From assembly GCF_030272615.1 (NCBI RefSeq), contig NC_081415.1, positions 419,926,257 to 419,990,256 on the forward strand: DNA of 64,000 nt, in the 5' to 3' direction. The notes beneath the pieces were generated by a model. That model searched no databases. It was not told where the DNA came from and was given only the letters and a program-made list of their open reading frames with translations. Both the position numbers and the translations under genes were made by a program. How positions within the stretch are numbered: position 1 is the stretch's first letter; each line of letters begins with the position of its first letter. This document shows, piece by piece, positions 45,861-57,584 of this stretch. This DNA comes from Cryptomeria japonica. Lineage: Eukaryota; Streptophyta; Pinopsida; Cupressales; Cupressaceae.

Positions 45861-46199
45861 CTTTGCTTTCACCCTCTGACACTCCAAAAATTTAGCTATA
45901 AAATCTGTAATATCTCGCTTCATGGTAGACAAATAATACAACTCTCTGAGATCTATGTGCATTTTCTTCACACTGAGTGTGTACAATAGGGTGCACGATG
46001 AGCCTCCGTCATAATAAAAGTATGAAGACCGTCTGTGGGAAGAGCATAAATACGTCCAAGATGTTGTAAAAGACCATCCTCCTCCAATGAATAACGAACA
46101 TATCTAGCCTCTAATGGTCACTTTGACTCTTCCTCTGCATTCACTTCTTGATACCAAGGATCCAAAGATAGTTCCTTAAGAATATTACTCTACAAATCA

Positions 46200-48243
46200 A
46201 CACCAAGATTCAACACAAATATCTCATGTCTCCTCCTACTCAAGGCATATGCTACCACATTCTCCTTTCCTTGAATATAATGAAAATCAAAATCATACTC
46301 ACACATGAACTCCACCCAATGCCACTACCTAGCATTCAGGTTTTGTTGAGCGAAAATGTATTGCAAATTGCAATGATTGGTATGAAACTCAAACCGATGA
46401 CCTAAAAGAAAATGTCTCCAACACATAAGAGCATGGATGACCACTACTAACTCCAGATCATGGGTAGAGTAGTTCAACTCATGATCCTTGAGTTTGCGAG
46501 ACTCATGGGTTATCACACATCCATCCTACATAAGAGTTGCCCCTATAACCTCCAAGGAAGCATCTATACAAACCACAAAATCACGCGCTGGATCAAGATC
46601 CGCCAAAATAGGAGTGTTCGTCGAATGTTCTTTAAGAGTTTGAAATGATTTTCCACACTGCTCTATCCACTCTAATGTCTTCCCTTACCTCTTAAGAGAA
46701 GTAATAGGATGAGCTATACTCAAAAAATCCTTCACAAAGCATCTATAATAGCTAGCCGAACCCATGAAACGTCAAACCTATAACATATTAGTCAGTGCCA
46801 GAGACTCCACAACAACTTGAATCTTAGAGGGATCGACTGCAATATCCTCACCAGAGATAACATGCCCCAAATACTTCACCTCTTTCTGGAAAAACTCACA
46901 CTTAGCCAAATTGGAATATAACTGATTATCACAAAGACACTGCAACACATGACACAAATTCTCCTCATGTTCCTCCATAGTTCTTGAATAAATCAAAATA
47001 TCATTGAGAAACACTAGAAAAAAATTGGTCAAGGTACTTTTGGAACACCCCATTCATAAAACTCATGAAAACCGATGGAGACTTAGTCAAACCAAATAGA
47101 ACAACTATGAATTCATAGTGTCCATAACAAGTATGAAAAGTTGTTCAATGGATGTCATCATCATGAATGCAAAACTGATGATATCCTCATTTGAGATCAA
47201 TCTTTGAAAACACCTTAGCTCCTTTAATTTGATAAAAAAGATCATCTATCCTCGACAAAGGATATTGGTTATGCACCGTCACCTTATTCAATTGTCGGTA
47301 ATCAATGCACAAATGAAGGGATTCATCCTCCTAAATAATTATAGCTACTCCCCATGAGGAAATATCAGGACAAATGAACCCCTTAGCCAACAATTCCTCC
47401 AATTGCAACCGAATCTCAATCAACTCTTGAGTGGTCATTTGCTATGGTGCCTTAGAAATAGGAAAATCTCTAGGTACAAGATCAATCTAGAAATCAATGT
47501 CACACTTAGGTGGCATGCCTAGAATCTCCTTTGAAAATACATCCACAAACTCTCAAAGAATAGGATGAGTGTCAAGGGAAACCTCTTGACTCTCATTCTC
47601 ATCTATATCATTCACTATGACAACAAAAAATTGACATCCCCAACACATACACCTTTTCAAATACATAGATAAGATCATACACAAGGAAATGGGTCTTTGA
47701 ATCCCTACCATCTCTACACTCCTACGAGAACCATCTACACACTACACCATCTTATGCTGACAATAAATGTGAGCCTAGTGCACATCTAGCCAATCCATTC
47801 CCAACACTAATCCATAGGATCCCAAAGGAAGAATACATAGATCCACAATAGAGGTGAAGACTCCTAAATATAGCATGCAACCACAAACAACAAAATCTAC
47901 ATTCGCCTTTGAGCTAGTAGTCAACTCTACTTGCCACCTATCATCTTGCATTGCTGCCACTAACCTACATCTCTCAACTAGGGGAAGGGGAAATAAAAGA
48001 ATCAGAAGCACCAGGGTCAAACAAGACAAAAAAGGGAATACTACATAACATACTTGATGTCTTGATCACTATTCCCTGATGCTCAGACTGATGGTTGCCA
48101 ACTGCTGCAAATACTCGATGAGCTCTGCTAGTGTCTCTAACAGTGGGCTCATAAATAGCTGGTCTTTGACTAGGTATTTGTAAAGTGGAAAATTCGGGGC
48201 TTAGCAAATTCACCACAGGGAAAGGAGAATTCACTAAGCTCAA
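46200..48243 (-). pseudogene. Protease, RT and RNase H of gypsy D, degraded
   Basis: Read from 48243: a linker with VRDTSRAHRVFAAVGNHQSE, the protease site LFDPGASDSFIS (DSGAS expected; Ser to Pro), and YGLVLGMDWLDVH (about 47790). [22 protein letters not shown] (about 47300), then [14 protein letters not shown], and the catalytic box [13 protein letters not shown] (about 47000; YLDD has become FLND). Thumb EVKYLGHVISGEDIAVDPSK. RNase H: VCIDASLEVIGATL (about 46580), THDLELVVVIHALMCWRHFL and FHTNHCNLQYIFAQQNLNAR. Many stops are TAG where Gln is expected. Confidence 0.85.
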
Positions 48244-48259
48244 TTTTCACTTGGAGGAA

Positions 48260-49308
48260 TTTACATTCAAAAGAGGGGGATGAATCTACTAGATCCAATC
48301 CTAAATGACGCAAGGACTAGATACTAAGTAGATTGGTTGAAATTGGAATGTAGTTGACCCTCTTTTGTAAGTTGAATAGGTTAAGTGCTGAAATTGAAGA
48401 CAAAATAGGCAAAAACAGTTACCTATAGATTCAGGATTCAATCGTGCACCTAGATTTGAGAAGTTTGATATGATTTTGAGTTGCTTTGCGAAATAAGGCA
48501 AAATTTGTAGGGACCATCTGTCTGTATAGGGGTGCCCCCAACTTGGTCCTCCAAACTTTTCGCGCGTCTAAAAGGGTCAAATAAAGCTCAATTCCAAAAG
48601 TACAACTAAGCACCTGCTTCCTACACATAGAAAGAAGAAGAAAGGGGTTGGGAATAGGGGTTTGCCTAAGTCAAACCTTGATTTGGAATCAACCTTGAAT
48701 GAAATACTGCAAATGCTTGAAATAAATGATGGAAAGGTATACCTTCAGATCTGCAATAAATGATGATAATGTTTTGCTTCTCAGATGTAATCACATATGT
48801 TATATGAAATGGCATGAACATGACAAAACCCTAACACACACACATGCTTGTAAATACATTATGTAATGTTGCTCCAATGAATAGATGAAGAATATGTAGC
48901 CATGAAGAATGCTTGATGATAAATGCTTGAATGCTTGAGATCCAATTTCACCTTCATGAAAATGTCTATCTCCAAATGAGAGGGGAAGACCTCCTTATAT
49001 ACTTTCCTATTGTCAAATTTAATTTTGCGATAGAGGTCGACATAGGGATTCATTTCCTGCTTGAAATTGAGATCGAGCCTAGGGGCCAAGATATGTCCCA
49101 ATTAGGGAAGACCAGGGCGTGGCATCCCGGTCCTACCCCAGTTTGGGCCGAGATCAAAGGGCTATGCAAGTTTGAAGATGCAAATATGAGGTTTGGTTGC
49201 ATAGAAGAGGCATAAAAAGGTCTCGATCAAGCATGGGGATGAGACCGGTAAGGTGAGGGCCCAAAAATACGATCAAAATTGCAAGGGGTGCAATTTTAGG
49301 ACGCTACA
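48260..49308 (-). repeat. LTR related to element B, isolated between gypsy D pol and LARD-1
   Basis: On the minus strand it begins TGTAGCGTCC (49308), like element B's TGTAGCATTG. It shares with B's 5' LTR the block GGGGTTTGCCTAAGTCAAAC (48658), at the same distance (~650 bp) from the LTR start, and a nearby purine-rich AGAAAGAAGAAGAAAG. The left edge is uncertain (48245-48275), and no clear target duplication was found. It may be a solo LTR or a fragment. Only four bases (ATAC) separate it from LARD-1. Confidence 0.55.
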
Positions 49309-49312
49309 ATAC

Positions 49313-50285
49313 TGTAGATGCCTAGAATTATATTTAATTAATTTAAGTCATTCCACATAATTAATTCAATTAATTATGTAGTCCTATTCCTCTTAAACTA
49401 ATTAAATCTTATTTAATTAATTTTATCATTGCAACCTTATAATCAATTTATCAAAAATTAATTGTTCCCCATTCTTTTGAAATCATTTCAAATATCATTT
49501 GTTTCTTCTAAACCCTAATTATTTAATTTCACTTAACTAAGCTAACCACGTGATTCCTACAAATCACTCTTCATAATCCTACCATCTAGCCTAATTAATT
49601 CCTCTCTAATCATACTTATCATTCCCCCCAATTTTAAATTCCTCCACTTATTCTCTCTCCTCATGTCACATCCTCCTAACTTTCCCACTTGCACTCTAAT
49701 CCCTCATCAACCCACCTAATAAATCCCCTTAATTATTTGCACATCCCTAATAACCTTGATTAGGGACGGGTCAACTTTGATCCTTTCAAGGAAATTCAAA
49801 TTCCTTTGAATCTCCTCATGCATCCTCTTCCCAAAGAATTTTTAATTCCTTTTCCCATTTAGTCTTCCCACACACCTCTTATTTTGGAATTTTTAATTCC
49901 TCTTCCCTTTAACCAAGGATTTTTTAATTCCTTTTTCTCTTTGCAATGTACTTGGGAGATCTTCCCCATGTACCTTGAGAGGTGTGGAGATAAGAAATTC
50001 CTTTATGGCATATCTCTTGAATCCCACACCTTGTCCTCTCAATCCTCTCTCCCATTTTCTTTCAATCTGAACCCTTCATTTCAAATCAATCTTAGCCCTC
50101 CATTTTGCCCTCCTCCAATATATAAATTGGATTCTCCTCCCTTCACAAATCATATCTCTTCATATGATATCCTTATAAATTAAATTTCATCACTCAATCA
50201 TCCTTATCATGTCGTCATGTTGTTAGATCAGTGAGCAACCACATCCAGCCAATCATCAAATATCAAGCTACTTATCATTTTGAGG
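49313..50285 (+). repeat. 5' LTR of LARD-1 (homologous part)
   Basis: Aligns with 56531-57515 at roughly 90%, ending at CTACTTATCATTTTGAGG in both. TATA-like TATATAAAT at 50119-50127, with the matching ATCTATAAAT at 57351-57360. The two copies diverge abruptly afterwards, so the true LTR end and primer site are not identified. The 50286-51500 stretch is otherwise featureless leader-like sequence with several A/T runs. Confidence 0.78.
50119..50127 (+). promoter_or_regulatory. TATA-like box in LARD-1 5' LTR
   Basis: TATATAAAT after a pyrimidine-rich U3 region, conserved as CTATAAAT in the 3' LTR (57353-57360). Position fits the LTR promoter. Confidence 0.45.
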
Positions 50286-52438
50286 ATTATCTCTTGGTCA
50301 CATGAAAGAGCAGGGGTGGAGATAGGGAAATATATATCACCTTTATTTTATCCCTTGGTCATGTGGGTGATTAGGGACTAGCCATTTAGAGGTTAGAATT
50401 AGACCCCCTCCTCTTTGCAAATTCATAAATTAACAGTTCCGTGAAATCATGTGTAACTTTTCACTCACAACTCAGATTTTCGAGCTTCAAAAAGAGTTGG
50501 AAAGGTGACTTGGAGCTCTAATATGTGGTGGAAACAAAATTTTCATATTATTCTCCAAAAATAAGGTGCACACGTCCAAAGTAAGCCTTCCTTTGAAACT
50601 TCAAATGCTCGTATCTTTGTCATACAAAATCGTTTTTGAGCAGATTTTTTTCCAAAATTTATCAGAAAATCATAAGGAATCCATTTTTTCAAGTCATGTT
50701 TTTTAGATCATTTTTTTGGTGTGTTTTTCTCACATTTTCAAAATGGGCTTAAAATGAACTTTTCACATTATTTGGAATTAAAAAGAACAAGTGTATTTTA
50801 AACCCAAGAACCACTTATGTATGCTCTCCTCTCGCACCTTAGGGTGAACTTGAGTGCACCAGAAATAAGTGGTCCTTTTTTCCATTTTTTAGGAGCCTTG
50901 CTTGAGGATTTGATCACCTCAAGAGATGACCTCAACTCTCATGTTGCGATAGAGTATAAAGAGCGGGGGGTGAATATCAATACACCCCTTTTGGAAGTGG
51001 AATCTTGTCAATCTTGGCTAAGCCCCAAAGAACTTTATACCTTTGGGAAGTGAAGGTGGAGATTGGGTTACCATCTCCTCTCGACTGTTTGGCATTATTC
51101 TCTTTCATCTATGAATTTGGGCCTCACATACCTTGCGTATAAAGAGGACACCCCCTAGTTGATCTTGTGAAGCCTAGTTAAGACATATTTAACCATATTT
51201 TCTTGTGGTCCTTGTGCATACAAGGATTGATAATCCCACTTGGTTAGGCTTGTTGGTGTATCTTATGTGTTTGAATGTTTAGACCACCTTCCCCACTTGA
51301 AACCAAAAGGGGACACAAATCCAAATTGAGCCATAGGTTTTTGTATTTTGCATCATTTCATTGTGTGTTTTCATCTTAAGTCAAAAAATCCAAGAAAATC
51401 ATAAAACTCAAAAACTCCAAAAACATCATTAAACCCTAAAATCCAAAAAAAAAAAAAACAAACAAAAAAAATCCAAAAGTCCAACAAAATAAAAAAAAAC
51501 TCATAAAAATCAAAACATTTAAAAAAAAGAAAAAAAAGAAGAAGAAGAAGTTATTTGTTTATTTCTAGGTGTCCTCCAAGTCAAGCTTTCCACATCATCC
51601 CCGAGTCAAATCTTTCATCTATCAACCTCCTCCTAATCATACCTCTCCTCATAATCACCCATCCTAATTCTCTCATCCTAATCATCTCCTTAATCATCCC
51701 AATCACCTATCGCATCCCCATAACCCCTAATCATCTCAATCATTGTCTCTTAATCATCCTAATCATTCCTCTTATCTCAATCAACCCTAATCCATCCATA
51801 ATCCATCATTTAACAAACATCAAAATCATTCCTTAATCATCTTAATCATTCCCCTTCATCCAAATCATTATCTCCTAATCATCTTTATAATCACCCTAAT
51901 CATTCCTCTTATCTCAATCATCCTTAATCCATGCATAATTCACATCAAAATCCACTTATTTTCATCCAATTCAATCAGTCATCCTTTTTTTAATCATGTT
52001 CTCTCCATTATCATCTTTAATTACGACCTTTAATCATCACCTTAATCCAATCCCCTTGTCAACGTAATACCATTCTAACCAAATCCTAATCTAGTCCATC
52101 TACCCCTTGATCCAAAACCAATCACCTATTAGCCATTCATTTATCTCAATCAAGCCACGAATCCCCAATCCTTAATAAAAAATCATCATTTGAAAATCAT
52201 ATCCAAACATCTAACATCCTTCACATTCCAAACCTCCTCCACCCTCCAAATCAAAATACAACTATATCAACCAACCTTTCCTCCATCATAATATTCTTCT
52301 AATCTAAACCCCATCTAAAATCATCCCTAACCATCCATCATCCATCTTCTAAAGTTCATCCATACTTGATCTCGAACGATTCTCGATGCTCATAAAAGAC
52401 CTCATCTAATGCAAATCCAAAACCTATAACCAAACATC

Positions 52439-53608
52439 ATGGGTTGGTTTGAACAATTGGTTATGGAAGTTCATGGATCATCCTATCAATCATGTTCATC
52501 CAACTCATGCATGCCTAAAAACTATCCAAATTCCACCTATTCATGTCTCCCACCCCAACCCACTTACCAAGTCAATCCCATAACCCCCAATCCATCTACC
52601 ACATCTTCATCCATTCCATCTCACCAAATTATATTCAATCCCAATCCATCTCATATTCCTTATCCTTCCTCTACCTTTGATAAGGAAAATCCATCTTATT
52701 CCCCATCCATGTCTCTGTATTATCCCTCATCCACATGTCCCTCCCATCCAATATGTATACCTCCATCTTACCCCCCATCCACATCCCAATCCCTATCTTT
52801 TCATAACACCTCCATCGTATCCACTCACCATCCAAATCCTTTACACCATAATTCTCCAAGCCTTAATCCCAATCCCCCAATCCATAATCCCAATCCTCCA
52901 TCTAACACTAAACCTCCACATAATCCTCATCCTCCAAAATCTACACCATCCCCATCCTCCAAGTCCTTCCTCCGCAATTTTATCCAAGAAATACTTGCAA
53001 AGGAGACAAAATCCCCACCTCAAACAAAAGTTTCCCTATCTTACCAAGTCATACATCCACCTTCATCCCCTCCAAATCAAGACAACCCTCAATCCTCTAA
53101 AATTCATGGTACTACCATCCCTTCATCTACCCAAGTCGAAGAATCCATATCCTCCTCCATCACACAATCCCCACAATCCCAAACATGCCAAGACCTTCTT
53201 CCAACACATGCTATCATAGATTCCTCTCCAATTCAAGATCAAAGAAACACTCCATCTCATGATGCCACTCCATTGCATGATCCCATTCCATCTCAAGATC
53301 CAATCATCCCTTCCACTCCACTGCAATATCTCATCCCAAGTCAAGATCAAATTATTCCACCATCCCCATGTCATGATACCAATCCATCTCACGATCCCAA
53401 TATTCCTCCTAATCCCACACATGACCCTAATCCTCCACATCATCCTAGTCCTCCACAAGAGCCCATCACCCCTATCCAAGATATCTATGAATCCAACATG
53501 TATCAACTTGGCTCTTCTACCTTCATCCACTATGGTTTCCTTCAAGAGCTTACAATTTTCCACCTTCCATCTTACTCAAAATGGACTCGCATCTTTTTTC
53601 CAAAATAA
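52439..53608 (+). CDS. Pro/Ser/His-rich ORF of LARD-1, 389 aa, upstream of a G-patch
   Basis: ATG at 52439 (MGWFEQLVMEVHG), open for 389 codons, the longest frame in the window. The first ~60 residues are mixed. The rest is low complexity with repeated HDP/SQDP units (HDPNPPHHPSPPQEP near the end) and one charged patch (SFLRNFIQEILAKETKS, about 52961). It ends in FLQELTIFHLPSYSKWT, just where a neighbouring frame takes over as HLTQNGLASFFQNN and continues into the G-patch motif, so one longer protein split by a frameshift is likely. It resembles the disordered upstream part of a retroelement polyprotein. The open frame may partly reflect base composition. Confidence 0.45.
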   Translation: MGWFEQLVMEVHGSSYQSCSSNSCMPKNYPNSTYSCLPPQPTYQVNPITPNPSTTSSSIPSHQIIFNPNPSHIPYPSSTFDKENPSYSPSMSLYYPSSTCPSHPICIPPSYPPSTSQSLSFHNTSIVSTHHPNPLHHNSPSLNPNPPIHNPNPPSNTKPPHNPHPPKSTPSPSSKSFLRNFIQEILAKETKSPPQTKVSLSYQVIHPPSSPPNQDNPQSSKIHGTTIPSSTQVEESISSSITQSPQSQTCQDLLPTHAIIDSSPIQDQRNTPSHDATPLHDPIPSQDPIIPSTPLQYLIPSQDQIIPPSPCHDTNPSHDPNIPPNPTHDPNPPHHPSPPQEPITPIQDIYESNMYQLGSSTFIHYGFLQELTIFHLPSYSKWTRIFFPK

Positions 53609-53930
53609 TAAGTATCCTATTGGAAAAATAATTTGTGAAAAAATGAATTATCAAGGCAAAGGGTTATGCCTACATGAACAAGGCATATTGGAACCCCTCC
53701 AAATCAATGAAAATTCAAGTTCATTTGGCCTTAGCTACAAAGCTCATAATCAAGATGTTAGTATATCTTTTATCCCTTTGAAATCCAAAATCCCTTCGTA
53801 TAAATCAAAATCACACCATCCCTCATCTTCCACAACCATTTTGGGCCCTTACGTCCAAAATTCCATTCCTTCCTCATCTACATCCGTTTTGGGTCCTTAT
53901 GTTACAAAGCATCCCTCAAAGGATCCCTAA
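53575..53930 (+). pseudogene. G-patch-like motif of LARD-1
   Basis: In frame with 53259-53930: GKIICEKMNYQGKGLCLHEQ, then GILEPLQINENSSSFGLSYK. This follows the G-patch pattern (hydrophobic-x-K-M-x-Y-x-G-x-GLG....G, then GLGY). The third Gly of GLG reads Cys and the Gly of GLGY reads Ser, each a single-base change (TGC for GGC, AGC for GGC). G-patches bind nucleic acid or helicases and occur next to protease in some retroviruses and plant Tat-like elements. Downstream are repeats of the motif ILGPYV/VLGPYV (53845, 53890, and ILDPYV at 54340). Confidence 0.55.
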
Positions 53931-56483
53931 GCAAGATCAACAAAGGCACATATCCTTGAATAACTTCCAACATTCTCCCTCCATCACTCCATCCATAAAA
54001 TCTCTAAGTCATCCAACCTTATCCACCTGTACCATTGCTATTGGAAGCAATTTGGATGCCAAATATCAAACACATAAAGCCAAAAATCCACAAAAATCCA
54101 AGAATCAACACGTCCCTTCAAAAAGAAATACTCAAGAAAAGAAAAATATGATCCAAAAGAAATAAAAATCCAAACGGCCACAAAGGCCCAAAAAGAAAAA
54201 ATGAAAAAAGTCACGTGGATTTCCAATAGACTCATAGAAGAAATGCCTCTCAAAGTAAAATCCAAATTGGCATCCAAACTTGTTAATCCAAAAGCTCCCT
54301 CCACTCATAAGTTCTCCAATCCTCCATATTCAAAGTCCATTTTGGACCCTTACGTCTCAAAATATACTATCTTAAGTCCATCATCCCCTTCATCTATTTT
54401 GGGTCCTCATTTCCCAAAGTCCACATTTAATCCTTCATCTTAGTAAAAATTCCCTCCTCCACCACTCAACCACTCTTCAAGGTGTGTGCCAATGTTAATC
54501 TTCCCAAAATCCCCATCCATTTATCCACAAGTCTTCCCACACCCCATCTGTTATCCACCATCCCTTTAATTCAAGATTTTGCATAGAATACTTACCCCCC
54601 TCCATATTCCATCCATTCCATCTCCCCATCGATTTCTACCAACATCTATGAGCATACCTCTATTTATCTTGGTTCAATATAGCACATCTTCAAGGGATAC
54701 AATCAATGGAACTAGATGCTTGAGTTCTTCCTCCATCTCCCTTTCACGCATCCACTATGTTTTACATCCCCTTATCCACATACTTATCCTAATTATTATC
54801 AATCCAAACTATTTCCAAAAAAAAATCAAAAAAGAGAAGAGAAAAAATAAAGAAATAAAAAAGGAAAAAAAGAAGAAGAGAAAAAATCCATCCAATGGTG
54901 AAAACCACGTCTTGTGGCACCTTGGGTAAGTACCATGATTAAAACATGGTAAACAAGCACCATGTGTAAATCCCCCGCCCTATTGTACTCTACACTTGGG
55001 GGCAAGCTTCATAAATTCTATCCTACCATCCACTACCATCCACATAATCCATTTATCCTCCATCCACTATCCATCATTGACCTATCCAAGTCCATCCTCA
55101 TTCCCCATCTTTGATCTTTATTATCCTATCCACATCCTCCACCTAATATTCCACATCCTAACTAAGTCCATCCTTCTTTCCTATCTTTTATCTTTACTAT
55201 CCTATCTGTATACTCCATCTCGTATTCCCAACCTATCCAACTTCATCCTCCATTCCTCCCTTTGATCTTGATCAAGCTAGAAGAAACATAATCTCCATGC
55301 ATGCTTTGAAAACTACAAGCCTTAATTCCTCCAACATCCATATCCCTTACATATTATCCTTCTATATCATACATCTTTATCCACCATCCTTCCATCCTTA
55401 ATTCCACTACCTCTAGTGTGGGGCATTGCACTCCTTTGCAACATAGTCCTTGGGTATGCATACTCTTACCCTCCATCATTTGATCCTCCATCTCCTATTC
55501 CTATCCATTCACTTGATCCATCCATCTTTTATCCAAACAATCTTCCCACCCTTCCATCCTTTTACCAAGCCTTGGTTCTCCCTTGTCATTGGTCCCAATC
55601 CATTTATCCTTTATCCACCATCCAATCCCATCCTATCCAATCATTTATCCCCCTCCTATCATATCCAATAATTTATTCTCTTCCCATACTATCCAATCCA
55701 TTTATCCCCCTCCCATCCAATTAATTCATCCCTCTTATCCAAAAATACCAAATCAATCCAACCAAATGTAATCAATCCTAATCCATGCAATCCATAGTGC
55801 ATTCTATCCCATCCTCCTTAATCAATCCATCATTTTGTTTCAAATCAGCTGATAATCCATTAACCAATCTTTAATCCAATAATCATCATGGGATGTATCC
55901 TTCCCAATCCTTGGGGTATGCATCATTCTTATTGTTAACATTGCTATCCTCTCAATCGATCAATCAATTGGTTTTCAGCTTGACTAGGGGCAAAATTTTG
56001 GTTTGCTTTTGGTTTGTTGTGCATGCTTGCTTGTTGCTTGTGTGTGTTATCATTGTTTGCATTTACAAGGGTCTTTGCATCCTATTTCCACAAATGCATC
56101 ATGGTCTTCCATATCATGGTGTCATAGGGCATATGTTTGCACTTGACCTTTTTGATCACGTACTTGGCACATTGTCATCCTGGTTCCTTGTAACTTGGCG
56201 CATAACGTCAAGTACAATATCAACTCTAGGTTGCTCATACCATTGCAACATGATTCTCCTCCATTTTTCCTCTTATCCTTCCCTTCGTCATCCTTATCAT
56301 ATTCCCTTTCATCCTTAATCCTATAGTCTTGTCCATTTTGAGAGCACACCTATGTTCTTGGAACCCGCATGTTCTCTCGAGGGGGCATACCACTAACTCC
56401 TCGTCATCCTTCCTCATCCTACTAGTGACTGGGGCATTATGCTACTAGTCCTTATCCCTTCCTAACTACTATATTTTATTCTT

Positions 56484-56520
56484 CTTTGATATAACATCAT
56501 TTCATGATGCCATATCAAAG
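56484..56520 (+). other. Stem-loop next to the LARD-1 polypurine tract
   Basis: Arms CTTTGATATAACATCAT and ATGATGCCATATCAAAG pair at 15 of 17 positions around a 3-base loop. The stem ends as the purine tract starts. Confidence 0.7.
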
Positions 56521-56530
56521 AGGGGCAAAA
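56517..56530 (+). other. Polypurine tract of LARD-1
   Basis: AAAGAGGGGCAAAA directly before the 3' LTR start TGTAGATGCC, the usual plus-strand priming site of LTR retrotransposons. Confidence 0.85.
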
Positions 56531-57580
56531 TGTAGATGCCAAAAATTAATTAAATTAATATTTAATTAATTTAAGTCTTTCCACATAATTAATTTAATTA
56601 ATTATGTAGGCCTATTCCTCTTAAAATTAATTAAATCTTATTTAATTAACTGTATCATTGCAACCTTATAATTAATTTATCAAAAATAAATTATTCCCCA
56701 TTCTTCTGAAATCATTTCAAATATCATTTATTTATTCTAAACCCTACTTAAATAGTTAATTTCAATTAACTAAGCTAACCACGTGGATCCTACAAATCAC
56801 TTTTCCTAATCCTAACATCTAGCCTAATTAATTCCTCTCTAATCATACTTATCATTTCCCCCAATTTTAAATTCCTCCACTCATTCTCTCTCCTTATGTC
56901 ACATCCTCCTAACTTTCCAACTTTCACTCTAATCCCTCATTAACCCACCTAATCAATCCCCTTAATAATTTGCACATCCCTAATCACCTTGATTAGGGAT
57001 GGGTCAACTTTGATCCTTTCAAGGAAATTCAAATTCTTTGAATCTCCCCATGCATTCTCTTCCCAAATAATTTTTAATTCCTTTTCTCATTTAGTCTTCC
57101 CACACATCCTCTTATTTTGGAATTTTTAATTCCTCTCCCCTTTCTCCAAGGAAGTTTTAATTCCTTTTTCTCTTCCCAATGTACTTGGGAGCTCTTCCCC
57201 ATGTACCTTGAGAGGTGTGGAGACCAGAAATGCCTTTATGGCATATCTCTTGAATCCCACACCTTGTCCTCTCAATCCTCTCTCCCATTTTATTTCAATG
57301 CTAACCCTTCATTTCAAATCAATCTTGGACCTCCATTTTGGCCTCATCCAATCTATAAATTGGAGTCTCCTCCATTCACAAATCATATCTCTTCATATGC
57401 TATCCTTATAATATTCATTTCATCACTCAATCATCCTTATCACGTCATCATGTTTCTAGATCAATGAGAAACCGCATCCAACCAATCATCATTATATCAA
57501 GCTACTTATCATTTTGAGGTTTGCATGTGTTTGTTTGAATATGCTAATTTTATGCATATTCCGTTGCTTAAATTTGCATA
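56531..57580 (+). repeat. 3' LTR of LARD-1
   Basis: Matches 49313-50285 up to 57515. The remaining ~65 bp before the gypsy D gag remnant has no counterpart in the 5' copy. Small ORFs near 57117-57467 have twins in the 5' LTR and are not genes. Confidence 0.78.
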
Positions 57581-57584
57581 CATT

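Larger units (their letters stand above)
51540..55870 (+). repeat. Pyrimidine-rich low-complexity interior of LARD-1 (ATCC/ATCA units)
   Basis: Over 4 kb in which the plus strand is dominated by C, T and A, with countless CATCC, AATCC and AATCATC units and hardly any G. The composition makes long Pro/Ser/His/Ile-rich ORFs appear in several frames. Contains TTGGGGGCAAG at 54997, a polypurine-like island. Confidence 0.8.
49313..57580 (+). mobile_element. LARD-1: large non-autonomous LTR retrotransposon
   Basis: Direct LTR copies start TGTAGATGCC at 49313 and 56531, the second directly after the purine tract AAAGAGGGGCAAAA. The ~6-kb interior is strongly pyrimidine-rich (ATCC units) and lacks gag core, RT and integrase. 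It keeps a long Pro/Ser-rich ORF and a G-patch-like motif. It lies between the gag (57.6-58.8 kb) and pol (44.7-48.2 kb) of gypsy D. The right edge (57520-57590) is approximate and the target duplication was not resolved. LARD-2 is a diverged relative. Confidence 0.8.

Noticed and set aside
52439-53608. Host gene for a proline-rich cell-wall protein
   Set aside because: No signal peptide, no intron structure, an extreme base composition shared with all frames, and a position between two LTRs.
55416-56318. Membrane-protein-like ORFs (55416-55771, 55893-56318)
   Set aside because: Hydrophobic translations come from the pyrimidine-rich low-complexity interior of LARD-1. No known domain, and frames overlap each other.
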